NCBI GenBank assembly: GCA_051656645.1
Contig: JBOGCH010000011.1
Span: 1 to 60,332, forward strand
DNA from: JBOGCH01 sp051656645
GTDB lineage: Bacteria; Bacteroidota; Bacteroidia; Bacteroidales; Marinifilaceae
Length of the DNA: 60,332 nucleotides
Direction of reading: 5' to 3'
Both the position numbers and the translations under genes were made by a program. Below are positions 16,565-27,400 of this stretch, piece after piece. The first letter of the stretch is position 1, and each line of letters starts with the position of its first letter. A model generated the notes under the pieces. It saw only the letters and a list, made by a program, of their open reading frames with translations. It did no database searches and was not told where the DNA came from.

Positions 16565-18550
16565 TTATGAGGTAGACGAAATAACGTCCTCTTCGGTTTC
16601 AGTTATGTTACTATTTTGCTCATGCGCAATGTATTCTTGCGGTGTAAGTCCGGTATACTGTTTAAAAGCTCTATAAAAAGTGGCACGAGATGCAAAGCCA
16701 CATGCAGCCGAATAACTATCCAATGACAATCTATTGGTTAACAAATTAGGTAACATATGGTCAATACGCATATTGTTTAACCAGTTATTTACATTCGTCC
16801 CTGCACAAGTATTAATAGCAATTGAGGTATATGTTTTATTTGAATTTCCCAAAGCAGCCAAATCGGCAAGTTTCAGATTACAATCCAAATACAACTCCTC
16901 TGTCTCTATTTTCCGTCTCAACTTTTCAAACAATTGTCGCATTGCATAGTCATCGTCCTTACTCATAATTTCATCCTCAGACTCATCTTCTAATTCGGTC
17001 TTTGCCTTTTGCTGTGCATTTTTTAAAATACGCTGATGATACTTGTGACGCTGGCGCTGATAGGAAATCCCCAGAAATAAGAATGCCATTACAATAAAAG
17101 CAAAGAACGTTGCATAGTTCAACTGCTTTAAAAGCTTATTCCTTTTGTTTACTTGTAACATATTCTCAGTTAACAGTCTTTCCTCCATGGAAGTAAAGTA
17201 ACTCGGATTGGTTGACGACAACTGGAGCTCCTGTGCAATAATGCTCATCGTATTTTGGTGCCATATAATACGTTCAACAACAGCTAAATCGCCGTTATGA
17301 ACGGTGGCCATAAGCATATAGTCATATATATGAAATATCTGCTCAATAAGCGATTGTACATAACCAGCTCGCAACATGTGTTGCGCTTTTACCTCCTCAA
17401 CGTTGAAAATAGGGAAGTTATTCTCAAGCGTTAGCATGTCTTGATTCTTGTAATATTGCAATAATCGTGGAATTAACTCCTCTACTTTTTTTATATTATG
17501 CTTATCCAATTCCGCTTCTATACATTCCTGATACGTCATGAATATCACGGGCGGTACTGTTAAAGAGTTTACAGGTTTACGTTTATAAAAAGCATCCAAA
17601 TAAGCTAATAGGTCCGCACGGAGCGTGTCTGCTACCCTGTGATTTCCGGTCAATCGATATGCACGTGCTATATACACGCTACGTTTCATATTATTATAAT
17701 TCTCGGATGTATCCGCACTAGTAGCACGCCTGGAAAGTGCAATAATTGAGTCATACTGACCAATATCGGCCAGCATCTCATAATGAAGCTCTGATTGAGG
17801 ATGGTATTGATTAAATATCTTTGTAGCAGCGGCATAATCCCCTTGAAAAGCAAGATTACGTACATAAGTTTTTATTAATGCAGAACGCTTATCCTCACGG
17901 TTACTGTCTGGTAATGTATCCAGAATATTTAGTGCATTTTCGATAAAACGACGGCCATACTCCGGATTTGAACGCATAAGTAGCCTCCCCATTAACTGGT
18001 TGGCATGGTAATATGAAACTGTATCCTTCGAATCAAAAAAACAGGTTATTGCCATCTCAAGGGATTCTATATTGACAACATACCTAGAAGTAAAATTAGG
18101 AATAACCTTATATAAATTCAAAAAACCTCTTTCGCGCACCGTAAGGGACTCATTCGCATCTAATTTCGTTATATGCGACAAATATTTATTTAATAGAGAG
18201 TCACAAGTATACCCTCTCTCCTTTATTAATAAGTTTTTATAACAACAAGCAATAACCAAGTTATAACTATTATCGAGCTTACGAGGTATTTTGTTTTTAT
18301 TCACCTCCAACAACTCAATAACTTGTTCTGTATCTATTTTTAAGCGATTTAAAGAATCTAGATATTGAGGATGATCGCGATACACACTCAGTAGTTTTAG
18401 AGCTGTATTTAACTGTCTGTCCTCGGCAAAATCAATATTAAGTTGCAACTCATCACGCACAGTGATTAAATCACTATACGTAGTGGGTGGTAAACTTGTA
18501 CATCCAATAATGCTTGTCAGAATTACAGCAATCCAAAAAACTATCCTCAT
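16565..18550 (-). CDS. Membrane-spanning TPR sensor with C-terminal AraC domain
   Basis: Likely one-component transmembrane regulator. The N-terminus is signal-like with a lipobox-type VILTSIIGC (Cys17). A long helical, TPR-like region covers roughly residues 40-450, then one membrane helix at about 477-497, a charged coiled linker, and a C-terminal AraC/XylS HTH (about 545-650; the second helix-turn-helix includes AACGFASRATFYRAFKQYTG). This places TPRs in the periplasm and DNA binding in the cytoplasm. It is 10 nt downstream of the glycosyltransferase gene and 78 nt upstream of the phosphoethanolamine transferase gene. Signal and targets are unknown. Confidence 0.82.
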   Translation of the reverse strand: MRIVFWIAVILTSIIGCTSLPPTTYSDLITVRDELQLNIDFAEDRQLNTALKLLSVYRDHPQYLDSLNRLKIDTEQVIELLEVNKNKIPRKLDNSYNLVIACCYKNLLIKERGYTCDSLLNKYLSHITKLDANESLTVRERGFLNLYKVIPNFTSRYVVNIESLEMAITCFFDSKDTVSYYHANQLMGRLLMRSNPEYGRRFIENALNILDTLPDSNREDKRSALIKTYVRNLAFQGDYAAATKIFNQYHPQSELHYEMLADIGQYDSIIALSRRATSADTSENYNNMKRSVYIARAYRLTGNHRVADTLRADLLAYLDAFYKRKPVNSLTVPPVIFMTYQECIEAELDKHNIKKVEELIPRLLQYYKNQDMLTLENNFPIFNVEEVKAQHMLRAGYVQSLIEQIFHIYDYMLMATVHNGDLAVVERIIWHQNTMSIIAQELQLSSTNPSYFTSMEERLLTENMLQVNKRNKLLKQLNYATFFAFIVMAFLFLGISYQRQRHKYHQRILKNAQQKAKTELEDESEDEIMSKDDDYAMRQLFEKLRRKIETEELYLDCNLKLADLAALGNSNKTYTSIAINTCAGTNVNNWLNNMRIDHMLPNLLTNRLSLDSYSAACGFASRATFYRAFKQYTGLTPQEYIAHEQNSNITETEEDVISSTS

Positions 18551-18560
18551 ATCTTAACTT

Positions 18561-19700
18561 TCAACTACCCTTAATTTCCTGATACAGTTTTTTTATGTTT
18601 TGAGTCATTATATCCCAAGCAAATCGCCCTTTCAGCATTTTGCAACGCTGTTCGTAATCGCTCTGTCGTTCATTAACATAAAAATCAACTATTGCGTCTG
18701 CAATCTCTTTGACTGCCGGCTCAACAACATACCCCGATTGTTTATCTTCTATAATCTCATGCAAGCCACCAACACGTGTCACTAACATAGCCTTATTAAA
18801 ATGATATCCTATTTGTGCTACACCACTTTGCGTTGCACTTTTATAGGGTTGTACAATCAGATCAGATGCACAAAAATAAAGGTTTATTTCATTATTAGGG
18901 ATATAATCACTCCTAATTAACACATTATTTTCTATGTCGAGCGTTTTAATTAACGCTTCATATTTCTCTTTATTACCATAGTACTCACCCGCTACTAATA
19001 ATTTTAACGGCAAAGCGCGTAAACGCTCATCAGCCATGGCATTTAGTAATAAATCTAATCCCTTATAATCTCTTATAAAACCAAAGAATAGAATATACCT
19101 GTATTTATCGTCAAATTTTAAGCGCTCAAGTGCTTCTTGCCGAGGAATAATTTCCCCATAGTGGTCATAAATAGGATGTTCTGTGTAGCGCTTTATCGGA
19201 TTTTTCACAAAACAATCTATATCCTTATACACATCGTGAGACATTGTAATATATCCGTCCACCCCACCTGTAAAGTAGCGCGTAAAACTATAATCGCCTA
19301 TTCGCTTTTCATGTGGTATAATATTATCGGCAATACAAATTACCTTAGTATAACCGTTACTTCGCGCCAAGCGGCAAATACTGCCCAACGCAGGTCCCAT
19401 AAAAGGGAGCCAATAACGCACCAAGATTAAGTCAGGGCGCATTCGTTTCAATTCGTTCCCTACTGTAATCCAATTCAAAGGGTTCACAGAGTTCACTTTC
19501 TCCACTATCTTAATACCTAAAGGAGCGGGATCGGTTGTTTTCTGGGTCTTACCCGGAAAAAGGATTGAAGGATATTGCAAAGAAAAACTATAAATAGTTA
19601 CATCATCACCCTCACTTATTAGTTGTGTAGCCAAACGTTCATTTAACGCCGCTATCCCACCTCGCAAAGGGTGGGCCGGCCCTAATATAACTATCTTCAT
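18561..19700 (-). CDS. GT4-type glycosyltransferase
   Basis: Cytoplasmic/peripheral glycosyltransferase of GT-B fold. Seen: N-terminal PLRGGIAALNERLA glycine-rich loop, a central ILFFGFIRDYKGLDLLLNA segment at the start of the donor domain, and the C-terminal donor-binding stretch PYKSATQSGVAQIGYHF with VGGLHEIIEDKQSGYVV. The ATG at 19700 is preferred over the TTG just upstream; it overlaps the yfhO stop in TGATG, indicating coupling. Likely acts in surface glycan or glycolipid synthesis with YfhO; donor and acceptor sugars are unknown. Confidence 0.85.
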   Translation of the reverse strand: MKIVILGPAHPLRGGIAALNERLATQLISEGDDVTIYSFSLQYPSILFPGKTQKTTDPAPLGIKIVEKVNSVNPLNWITVGNELKRMRPDLILVRYWLPFMGPALGSICRLARSNGYTKVICIADNIIPHEKRIGDYSFTRYFTGGVDGYITMSHDVYKDIDCFVKNPIKRYTEHPIYDHYGEIIPRQEALERLKFDDKYRYILFFGFIRDYKGLDLLLNAMADERLRALPLKLLVAGEYYGNKEKYEALIKTLDIENNVLIRSDYIPNNEINLYFCASDLIVQPYKSATQSGVAQIGYHFNKAMLVTRVGGLHEIIEDKQSGYVVEPAVKEIADAIVDFYVNERQSDYEQRCKMLKGRFAWDIMTQNIKKLYQEIKGS

Positions 19701-22165
19701 CAATCTTTCTTTTTAAAGAAACTTACAGTAGCGAAAACAATATAACCCAATAAAAGCACTAGTATGATACCCGAACATACATACGCAATAATAGATCCGT
19801 ATATGTACGAATCCGGACGGAAAACAAAACGTACCTCATGTTCGCCTGCAGGGATATTCAATCCGCGCAACACATAGTTTGCTCTAAATATTGGTGTCTC
19901 TACGCCATCAATATAGGCTTTCCAACCTTTTGGATAATATATCTCACTAAACAATGCAACACCATCCTTTGTTGTTTTAACCTTATATTCCATAATATCC
20001 GGTCTATAACTTGTCAAAGTAATTGTAGCACTACTATCCTTGGATGCACTCTTCACAACATCCTTGAATTCTACACCAACAATGGCTGTTTCGTGCGGAT
20101 TTATGGAACCCAATAAAGCAATCTCCTCATCGGCATTAGCAGCAGGTATAACATTCTCAACAAACCAACCATTTCCGTAAGCTTGAGTATTCACCAAAGC
20201 CGGAGCATTAGGATTTATAATAATATATTTACCATTAAGCATGCTAACCACAGGCATTGTATTAAACAGAGAATCCTCACTTACTCCATTCTGATATGCC
20301 TTAGCAAAAGCACTAATCTCACGTTGAATATATAAATCAATTAAATCCTGATAACGCTGCAGTTTGGCCGCACTATACCCGCCAATCAATTTATGGTGAT
20401 ATGCCGAGTGCGAATCATTAAAAGTATTTACCGCTAAATCCAATACTCTATAGTGAATATCTCCATCCTTTAAAATAAATTTGTCTACGGCACGTTGCTC
20501 AAAAGCACTATGAAAATTACGTTCCGTAACAAAATGATTATCGTTCAAATAACGTCTGTCTACACCCCACATGTCAAAAAGGATAGTAGCACCTAGAATA
20601 ACATAAAGAAAACCTCGCTTAATCTTGCCGTTATAGGCCAAATAAATTGCAAAAGCAGTTACAACAACAATAATCAATGAACGGAAAGCATCTGTGCGTA
20701 GTAGCATTGCTCTATCGGCAGGCAACAACTGGCGCAACCATTCCGGATATTGCGCATCGCCCGGTGCAGTAAAGCTGCCGGCAATTGAAGGTACAAGTGC
20801 ATATAACAAACATAAACCACCAACAACAATAAACGCTTTTTTCAAAGCATTCATCGCCACTTTCTTATCTATGTCTTTTGTCAATAAACGATTTAACGCA
20901 TAAAAGCCCAACAACGGTAATGTTACTTGCAGCAATATCAAAATCATGGATGGCACGCGGAACTTACTGTACATTGGTACATAATTATAGAAGAACGTTG
21001 AAAACCATAGGAAATGTTTTCCCCAAGCCAGCAATATTGCAAGAAGCGTTATTCCAACAATCCACCACTTCATGCCTCCTTTAATTAAAAACAAGCCAAG
21101 CACAAACAAGAAAATAGTAACGGCACCCATATACATAGGTCCGGCAGTAAATGGTTGCGGTCCCCAATATAAAGGCAACTGTTGGACTATCTCGTCGGCA
21201 TTTGGAGCTCCATTTTGTTTTAAAAACTTATAGGTCTCAGACTTTGTAGTTAATGCTCCACCCGATGAACCTCCATACATATTTGGGATAAGCAAGTTCA
21301 TGGTCTCACCTACTCCATAGCTCCATGCTGTGGCATACTCTATGTCTAAACCGCTCTTACTTTGTTGTGTATTAGGATTAAGTTTATTAAGTTCCGATCC
21401 GCCACGCATTGTGTACTTTGAGTACTCATAAATTGGCCACAAGCGATGCACATTTGTTCCCACAGCTAACAATGCACCTACGCATAACAACAGCGTAGCC
21501 TTTGTTAAACGGGCAACTGTTTTGTCCTTAATGGACATAACTAACTCACTTATCCAATAAGCAAATAACATAAAGGCTAAATAATAAGTTACCTGCGGGT
21601 GATTTGCCATAATCTCTAAAGATAAAGCTGCTGCAAACCATAAAAAGCCCACAAACATATTCTTTCGCAACGTATACACCATAGCCGAGAACACCCAAGG
21701 CATATACATCATTGCCGTTAACTTAGTATTATGTCCAACTTGAATAATTTGGAAATTATATGCACAAAACGCAAATGCTATTGCTCCAACCAAACTCAAC
21801 CATGGGTTAACACCAAACACAATGAGCAATACAAAAAAACCGGTAATACCAATAAATAGCTCCGACATTGGATGTGGCAATAACCTTAAAGGCTCGGTCG
21901 CATTATACACCAAGTTACCCGGAGTACGGTTAGTTATCGAAGTTGAAGGCATTCCGCTAAACATGGAATTGGTCCATACATTCACTGTGTCCGTCTGTTC
22001 AACATACTTATTCACCTCCTGTACCGCACCCAAGTAAGATGAGTGGTCGGACTGTGAAATTACCTTTCCCGAAAAGATGGGCGAAAAATAAACCAAAATC
22101 AAAACTATAAAAACCCCGATAGCCGTTAAGTAAGGAGTCAGCGTTTTTAAATTCAATGCCTTCAT
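19700..22165 (-). CDS. YfhO-family multi-pass membrane protein
   Basis: Large 821-aa membrane protein with about a dozen helices and a soluble C-terminal region, matching the YfhO family. In Firmicutes YfhO relatives glycosylate lipoteichoic acid in the GT-C style; in Bacteroidota the role is undefined. An early acidic loop, SQSDHSSYLG near residues 36-45, follows the first helix where GT-C enzymes place their catalytic aspartate. The final region shows AGEHEVRFVFRPDSYIYG and a last helix. It is coupled by overlap to the GT4 gene, supporting a joint function in glycan transfer across the membrane. Confidence 0.85.
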   Translation of the reverse strand: MKALNLKTLTPYLTAIGVFIVLILVYFSPIFSGKVISQSDHSSYLGAVQEVNKYVEQTDTVNVWTNSMFSGMPSTSITNRTPGNLVYNATEPLRLLPHPMSELFIGITGFFVLLIVFGVNPWLSLVGAIAFAFCAYNFQIIQVGHNTKLTAMMYMPWVFSAMVYTLRKNMFVGFLWFAAALSLEIMANHPQVTYYLAFMLFAYWISELVMSIKDKTVARLTKATLLLCVGALLAVGTNVHRLWPIYEYSKYTMRGGSELNKLNPNTQQSKSGLDIEYATAWSYGVGETMNLLIPNMYGGSSGGALTTKSETYKFLKQNGAPNADEIVQQLPLYWGPQPFTAGPMYMGAVTIFLFVLGLFLIKGGMKWWIVGITLLAILLAWGKHFLWFSTFFYNYVPMYSKFRVPSMILILLQVTLPLLGFYALNRLLTKDIDKKVAMNALKKAFIVVGGLCLLYALVPSIAGSFTAPGDAQYPEWLRQLLPADRAMLLRTDAFRSLIIVVVTAFAIYLAYNGKIKRGFLYVILGATILFDMWGVDRRYLNDNHFVTERNFHSAFEQRAVDKFILKDGDIHYRVLDLAVNTFNDSHSAYHHKLIGGYSAAKLQRYQDLIDLYIQREISAFAKAYQNGVSEDSLFNTMPVVSMLNGKYIIINPNAPALVNTQAYGNGWFVENVIPAANADEEIALLGSINPHETAIVGVEFKDVVKSASKDSSATITLTSYRPDIMEYKVKTTKDGVALFSEIYYPKGWKAYIDGVETPIFRANYVLRGLNIPAGEHEVRFVFRPDSYIYGSIIAYVCSGIILVLLLGYIVFATVSFFKKKD

Positions 22166-22699
22166 AAGTGATAATATTTACTGTGTATTACATTCATTTT
22201 TCAACAGCTCGCAATTTACAATTTTTATTTTAAATATTGTGATTTGATAACACATCCACTAAAAAGTAAAATAATAACGCAACGAGCCACCGCTATGTCA
22301 ATCCTTTCGGCATCTATTGCAATACAAAATTTTGATTTTTATACTGCATTATCTAACTGAGCCCGATAAAAAAGAAAAACAAACCATCATACTCTCCAAT
22401 ATTTATTACGTGAGAAATATCTTTTAAATCCTAATTTCCGCCATACATCCGCTCCTAAGCCGCTTGTGGTTTCATTCAGGTTTCATTCAGCTTTCATTCA
22501 GGTTTCATTCAGGTTTGACCCTCCATACCTGAATGAAACCACAATGAAACCCGAATGAGAGTTGAATGAGATGCAGAGAACACGGAAACATCAACCTGTG
22601 TTAAACACATTGTTATAACTATAGCATTGGGCATTAATTGTATTTATTTTATATCTTGCATTCCTATTCAAACTTAGTTAGCTTATTTTAACACACTGC
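22166..22699. other. 534-bp divergent intergenic region, yfhO / sigma factor
   Basis: AT-rich region holding the promoters of the yfhO operon (minus) and the sigma-factor operon (plus). Its only clear structure is the 106-bp inverted tandem-repeat element. I see no good match to the Bacteroides -33/-7 promoter for either gene and no coding frame. Confidence 0.6.
22468..22573. repeat. Inverted 11-bp tandem-repeat element B (4+4 units)
   Basis: Four forward 11-bp units start at 22468, 22479, 22490 and 22501 (GGTTTCATTCA; the third reads GC instead of GG). The 18-bp spacer GGTTTGACCCTCCATACC follows, then four inverted units at 22530, 22541, 22552 and 22563 (TGAATGAAACC, with increasing divergence outward). 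It is phase-perfect at 11 bp and shares plan and length with elements A and C. Confidence 0.88.
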
Positions 22700-23275
22700 A
22701 TGGAAAACGACTTTACTTTATTGGAAAAAGTCAAAAATGAGAATGATTGGAATGCATTTAAGGAGCTATTTTCTCGCTTCAATCAACAACTCTATTTGTA
22801 TGCGCTTGGGATTGTAAAAAACAGACCTGAGGCTGAAGATATTGTACAAAATGCATTTATACAACTATGGGAAAAAAGAGCCTCGGTAAATATATCCGAT
22901 AACTTCTCAGGCTATATCCACCGTGTTGTTCGTAATGCAGGATTTGATATATTGGAGCATAGAAAAGTTGAAAACCGCTATGCAGAACATGTAGATAAAG
23001 AATTAATCACCCATCCGGAATATTCCGAGCATGATGAACGCATTATCCTATTACAGAAAGCCATTGATAAGTTGCCCACTCAGTGCCGAGAGTTTTTTAT
23101 AATGGGGTGTATTGAGGGATTAAGTTATCAGGACATTGCCAATAAAAAGGGTGTTTCTATTAACACCGTAAAAACCCAAATTAAGATAGGTTATAAAAAA
23201 ATAAAGGAAGATATTGGATGTAATACACTTATTATCTGTGCATTAATTAACACAATACATAACTTATCCGATTAA
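22700..23275 (+). CDS. ECF RNA polymerase sigma factor (FecI-like)
   Basis: Alternative sigma factor of about 190 aa. Region 2 contains LYLYALGIVKNRPEAEDIVQNAFIQLW (split here only for description of the helix), and region 4 is a helix-turn-helix with LSYQDIANKKGVSINTVKT. It lies 75 nt before the FecR-like gene and at the head of the SusCD operon, the standard arrangement for TonB-receptor-triggered sigma activation in Bacteroidota. It likely transcribes the downstream transporter genes and perhaps itself. Confidence 0.93.
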   Translation: MENDFTLLEKVKNENDWNAFKELFSRFNQQLYLYALGIVKNRPEAEDIVQNAFIQLWEKRASVNISDNFSGYIHRVVRNAGFDILEHRKVENRYAEHVDKELITHPEYSEHDERIILLQKAIDKLPTQCREFFIMGCIEGLSYQDIANKKGVSINTVKTQIKIGYKKIKEDIGCNTLIICALINTIHNLSD

Positions 23276-23350
23276 TTTTATTTTTTTTCCAAATCTTTTC
23301 ACCCTATTTACACCTATTTCCCGTCTATTATTAAATAGCCGTCAACAAAA

Positions 23351-24430
23351 GTGAAAATGAAAATCGACAACATCCACAATATTATCAACGAATTGTTTGC
23401 CAAGAAAAGTGATTTCTCGGATAATCAACTCTACGCGGATATTCTGAACGTAGCTCCCGAAGACATTGAGGTAAACAGCAAAAAAATGTGGACTGTTATT
23501 GAAACTAAAGTACAACATGGTACACCAATAAAGAGATCTATCTTTTCTAAAACGCTACGAGTTGCAGCTGTTATTACTCCCCTTTTGATAAGTTCCATTA
23601 CACTGTGGTATATTACTCAGAACAAACCGCAGATAAATAACGATATCGAAAAATACGACATCGTATTAACGCTTGGTTCCGGCGAGCAGATTAACCTGTC
23701 GGGGATTTCGGATTCTATAATTGGCAACACTATTCACATTGAAAAGGATAAAAGTTTAACCCTTACTAACAGGGAGGCACAACAAGAAGCTAATGAGTTA
23801 AACCGTATAAGCGTGCCTCGCATGACTGATTATAAGATAACACTAAGCGATGGAACCAAGGTGTGGCTTAACTCCGAAAGTAACTTTCACTTTCCGGCAA
23901 CATTTGGACGCAATGAGCGACGTGTATATCTTGAAGGCGAAGCATATTTTGAAGTAACTAAAAATGAGAATTGCCCATTCATTGTTGAAACAGATTCAAT
24001 GGCAATCAAGGTACTTGGCACAAGTTTTAATGTAAAAGCTTTTACAAACGAGACTATTAACACAACATTATTGACAGGAAAAGTGATGTGCTACTCTGCT
24101 AATTTTCAAGACAGCTTACTTTTAACTCCAAACGAACAAGCTTTTTTGAGTCAAGGCAAATTGGCAAAAAAGATTGTAGATGCAGATTTGGCAAAATCAT
24201 GGCAAGAAGGTCTATTCCATTTTTCTGCTATGCCAATTAAGGACATTGCAAAACAACTTACTCGTTGGTACAATGTTGAGTTTATATTTGAGGAACCTGC
24301 ACTTGAAAACTACCTGTTTACCGGACGCTTAAATAAAAACTATACTATAAATGAAGTTATTGCAATAGTATCTTCTACAACATCACTAAAATTTGAACAA
24401 CATAACAACTATATAAAAGTTTACAGATAA
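23351..24430 (+). CDS. FecR-type anti-sigma factor
   Basis: Single-pass inner-membrane protein that holds the ECF sigma factor until the SusC-like receptor signals. The cytoplasmic N-terminal part (about 75 residues) is followed by a membrane helix near 76-93, then a periplasmic FecR domain (KITLSDGTKVWLNSESNFHFP, GEAYFEVTKNENCPFIVET, VKVLGTSFNVKAF-like strand) and the C-terminal secretin/TonB-like DUF4974 region (FHFSAMPIKDIAKQLTRWYNV). Length 359 aa is typical. It pairs with the STN domain of the SusC protein encoded next. Confidence 0.93.
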   Translation: MKMKIDNIHNIINELFAKKSDFSDNQLYADILNVAPEDIEVNSKKMWTVIETKVQHGTPIKRSIFSKTLRVAAVITPLLISSITLWYITQNKPQINNDIEKYDIVLTLGSGEQINLSGISDSIIGNTIHIEKDKSLTLTNREAQQEANELNRISVPRMTDYKITLSDGTKVWLNSESNFHFPATFGRNERRVYLEGEAYFEVTKNENCPFIVETDSMAIKVLGTSFNVKAFTNETINTTLLTGKVMCYSANFQDSLLLTPNEQAFLSQGKLAKKIVDADLAKSWQEGLFHFSAMPIKDIAKQLTRWYNVEFIFEEPALENYLFTGRLNKNYTINEVIAIVSSTTSLKFEQHNNYIKVYR

Positions 24431-24490
24431 GATATACACTACCTACAGCACCTAGATATTAACCTACAATTAACAAAAACCATAAAAATC

Positions 24491-27400
24491 ATGAAAAATC
24501 AAGCCTTTCATTCGCGAGGCAGTGCTTCTCGCACCCTAATGGTTATGCTTTGCTTTTTTGTAATGCTACAAACATCTGTTTTTGGTATGCATAAAACACA
24601 AAGTATAACGCTCAAAACCTCAATGATGACAATTGAGAACGTTATTGGCGAACTAAAGAAACAAACTTCAATGGAGTTTTTTTACAGTCATAACGACATT
24701 GATGTTAACCGAAAAGTTACAATTGATGTTATCAATACGCCTCTTGAAACTGTATTAAAACAGCTGTTTGGCAACTCCATTCAATGGGAGTATGTAGACA
24801 ATATGGTTGTTATTAAGCCCCGCACTGAAACTGCCACACAAAAAGAAACTGCCACAGAAATAAAAGGAAAGGTGACAGATATGTCCGGTTTCCCTTTACC
24901 GGGAGTAACTATCCATATAAAAGGTACTGCCGTGGGAACTACTACCAATGTGAAAGGCGAGTTTAAACTAGCCGTTAACAACCCGGAGGATATTACCTTT
25001 CAATTTAGGTTTGTTGGAATGCAATCTGTGGAGCGAAAATGGGAGCCGGGCAAGGATATGAACGTACAAATGCGCGAATCGCTTGAAAAAATTGCAGAAG
25101 TTGTTGTTACCGGCTACCAACGCATTGACAGGCGTGTATTGTCATCATCCGTATCGTCCATTAAGGGAGAGGATGTCATTCAAAGTAATGCCATTAGCAT
25201 TGACAACATGCTACAAGGTAAAATCCCAGGTTTACAGGTACTTAATTCTACATCTACTCCGGGAGCTGCTACAAAAGTACGTATACGTGGTGCATCTACA
25301 ATTTCCGGAAACAGAGAGCCTTTATGGGTTGTTGATGGTATAATCCTTGACGATCCGGTTTCTATTGCAACAGAGGAGCTAAACAACTTAGACAATGTGA
25401 ATATTATAGGAAATGCCATTCAGGGGCTTAACCCTATGGATATTGAAAGTATTGATGTACTTAAGGATGCCTCTGCAACCGCAATATATGGAGTTAGAGC
25501 TGCAAATGGCGTTATTGTAATTACCACAAAGAAGGGTAAACGCGGGGATACACGCGTAAACTACTCAGGAACTTTTTCAATGACAGAACGACCAAGCTAT
25601 GACAAGTTACACCGTATGAATTCTAAAGAACGCATTGACGTTTCGAAGGAAATCGAGGCTCGCGGATTACAATATAGTTATATGCCTGCAGCCGTGGGAT
25701 ATGAGGGATTACTATACGATTTGTATGATAGACGCATTACTTATGACGATTTCCTGGATAAGGTAAAAATTCTTGAGGAAAATAATACGGACTGGTTTGA
25801 TATCCTATACAGAAATTCATTTTCGCATAAACACAATTTATCTCTATCGGGAGCGACGGATAAAATGAATTACTATTTCTCTGCTGCCTATGTATCAGAA
25901 CAGGCTAATGTAAAAGGTACAGGCGTAGAACAATATAACGTAATGGGAAAAATGCAATTTAATATTACTCCGAAATTTACAGCAACAGCACAAATTAGGG
26001 GTTCTATTATTGACAAGGACTATTTACACTCGTCAGTTTCACCTTATGATTATGCTTACAATACATCTAGAGCAATCCCTGCGTTTAATCCGGACGGTAG
26101 CTATGCATACTATAACCGAGAAATGGGATATAATGAGAATATGCTACAGTATAACATATTAAATGAAATAGATAACTCCGAACGAAGCATACAAACAAGT
26201 CAATTAAACTTCAATGCAAATGCCGAATGGAAAATATTAAAAGGTTTACGCTTAACCGGACATTTTTCCATGAACGATTCACATACGGAGGACAGAGAAT
26301 GGTTCTCAGACAAAAGTTATCAGGCCGCGAAACTAAGGAGATTAGATTATGGCGTTGAATTTCCCGATAATGACGTATGGAGTCAACAAATGTGTAAACT
26401 GCCTTATGGTGGAGAGCTTAAAACAGGAAATACACGTAGCAGAGGATATACAGCGAGAGGTCAAATTGATTACAATTTGAACAAAGGTTACCATAACATG
26501 ACTTTGGTTGCAGGGACAGAAGCACGTTCCACAAAATATACAGGTTTAAAGTCAACACAGTGGGGTTACATGCCAGACCGTGGAGAGAAGTTTATTAACA
26601 TAGACCCAATAATGTGGCCAATGTACAATAAAATGCTCATCGCATCGCCGGATGTTGTTACTAACAGATTGTCCAATTACTTGTCATGGTTTGGTATTGC
26701 GACATACTCCTACAAATCCAGATATATTATTAATGGAAATATCCGCGCGGATGGTTCAAATAAATTTGGACAAGATAAAAGTGTCCGTTTTTTACCTATC
26801 TGGTCCGTATCGGCACGCTGGAGTATGCACAATGAGAGTTTCTTAAAGAATGTGGAATGGTTAAATGATTTTTCATTTAAAGGCTCATACGGTATTCAAG
26901 GAAATGTATCGGACGACCAGACTCCAAATTTAATAATGAACACAGGGGCATTGGATCAACTTTCGGGCGAATATATTACAACACTGGCTAAACTCCCTAA
27001 TCCGTTTTTAAAATGGGAAAAGACTAAATCATATAATGTTGCTTTGGATTGGGCTATATTAGGGAATAGACTTTCCGGTACTGTGGAATATTATTACAAG
27101 AAAGGACATGACCAGATTGTATCCGTGGAGGTAGCCTCCACCAATGGTAGCAGCTATATGAGCTTAAATGCCGGCGACATTATGAATAAAGGATATGAAC
27201 TTATTGTAAATGCTGTTCCAGTAAAATCCCCAAGTTTTATGTGGTCCTTATCCATTAATGGAGGAAAAAACATTAATAAAGTAACTCGAGGCGGTATGAT
27301 TTCGGAGTATACTTATGAGCAGTATACAAACGGAAGTGCAATTATTAAAGGACATGCAATTAACTCATTCTTCTCATACAAATATAATGGTTTGGATGAA

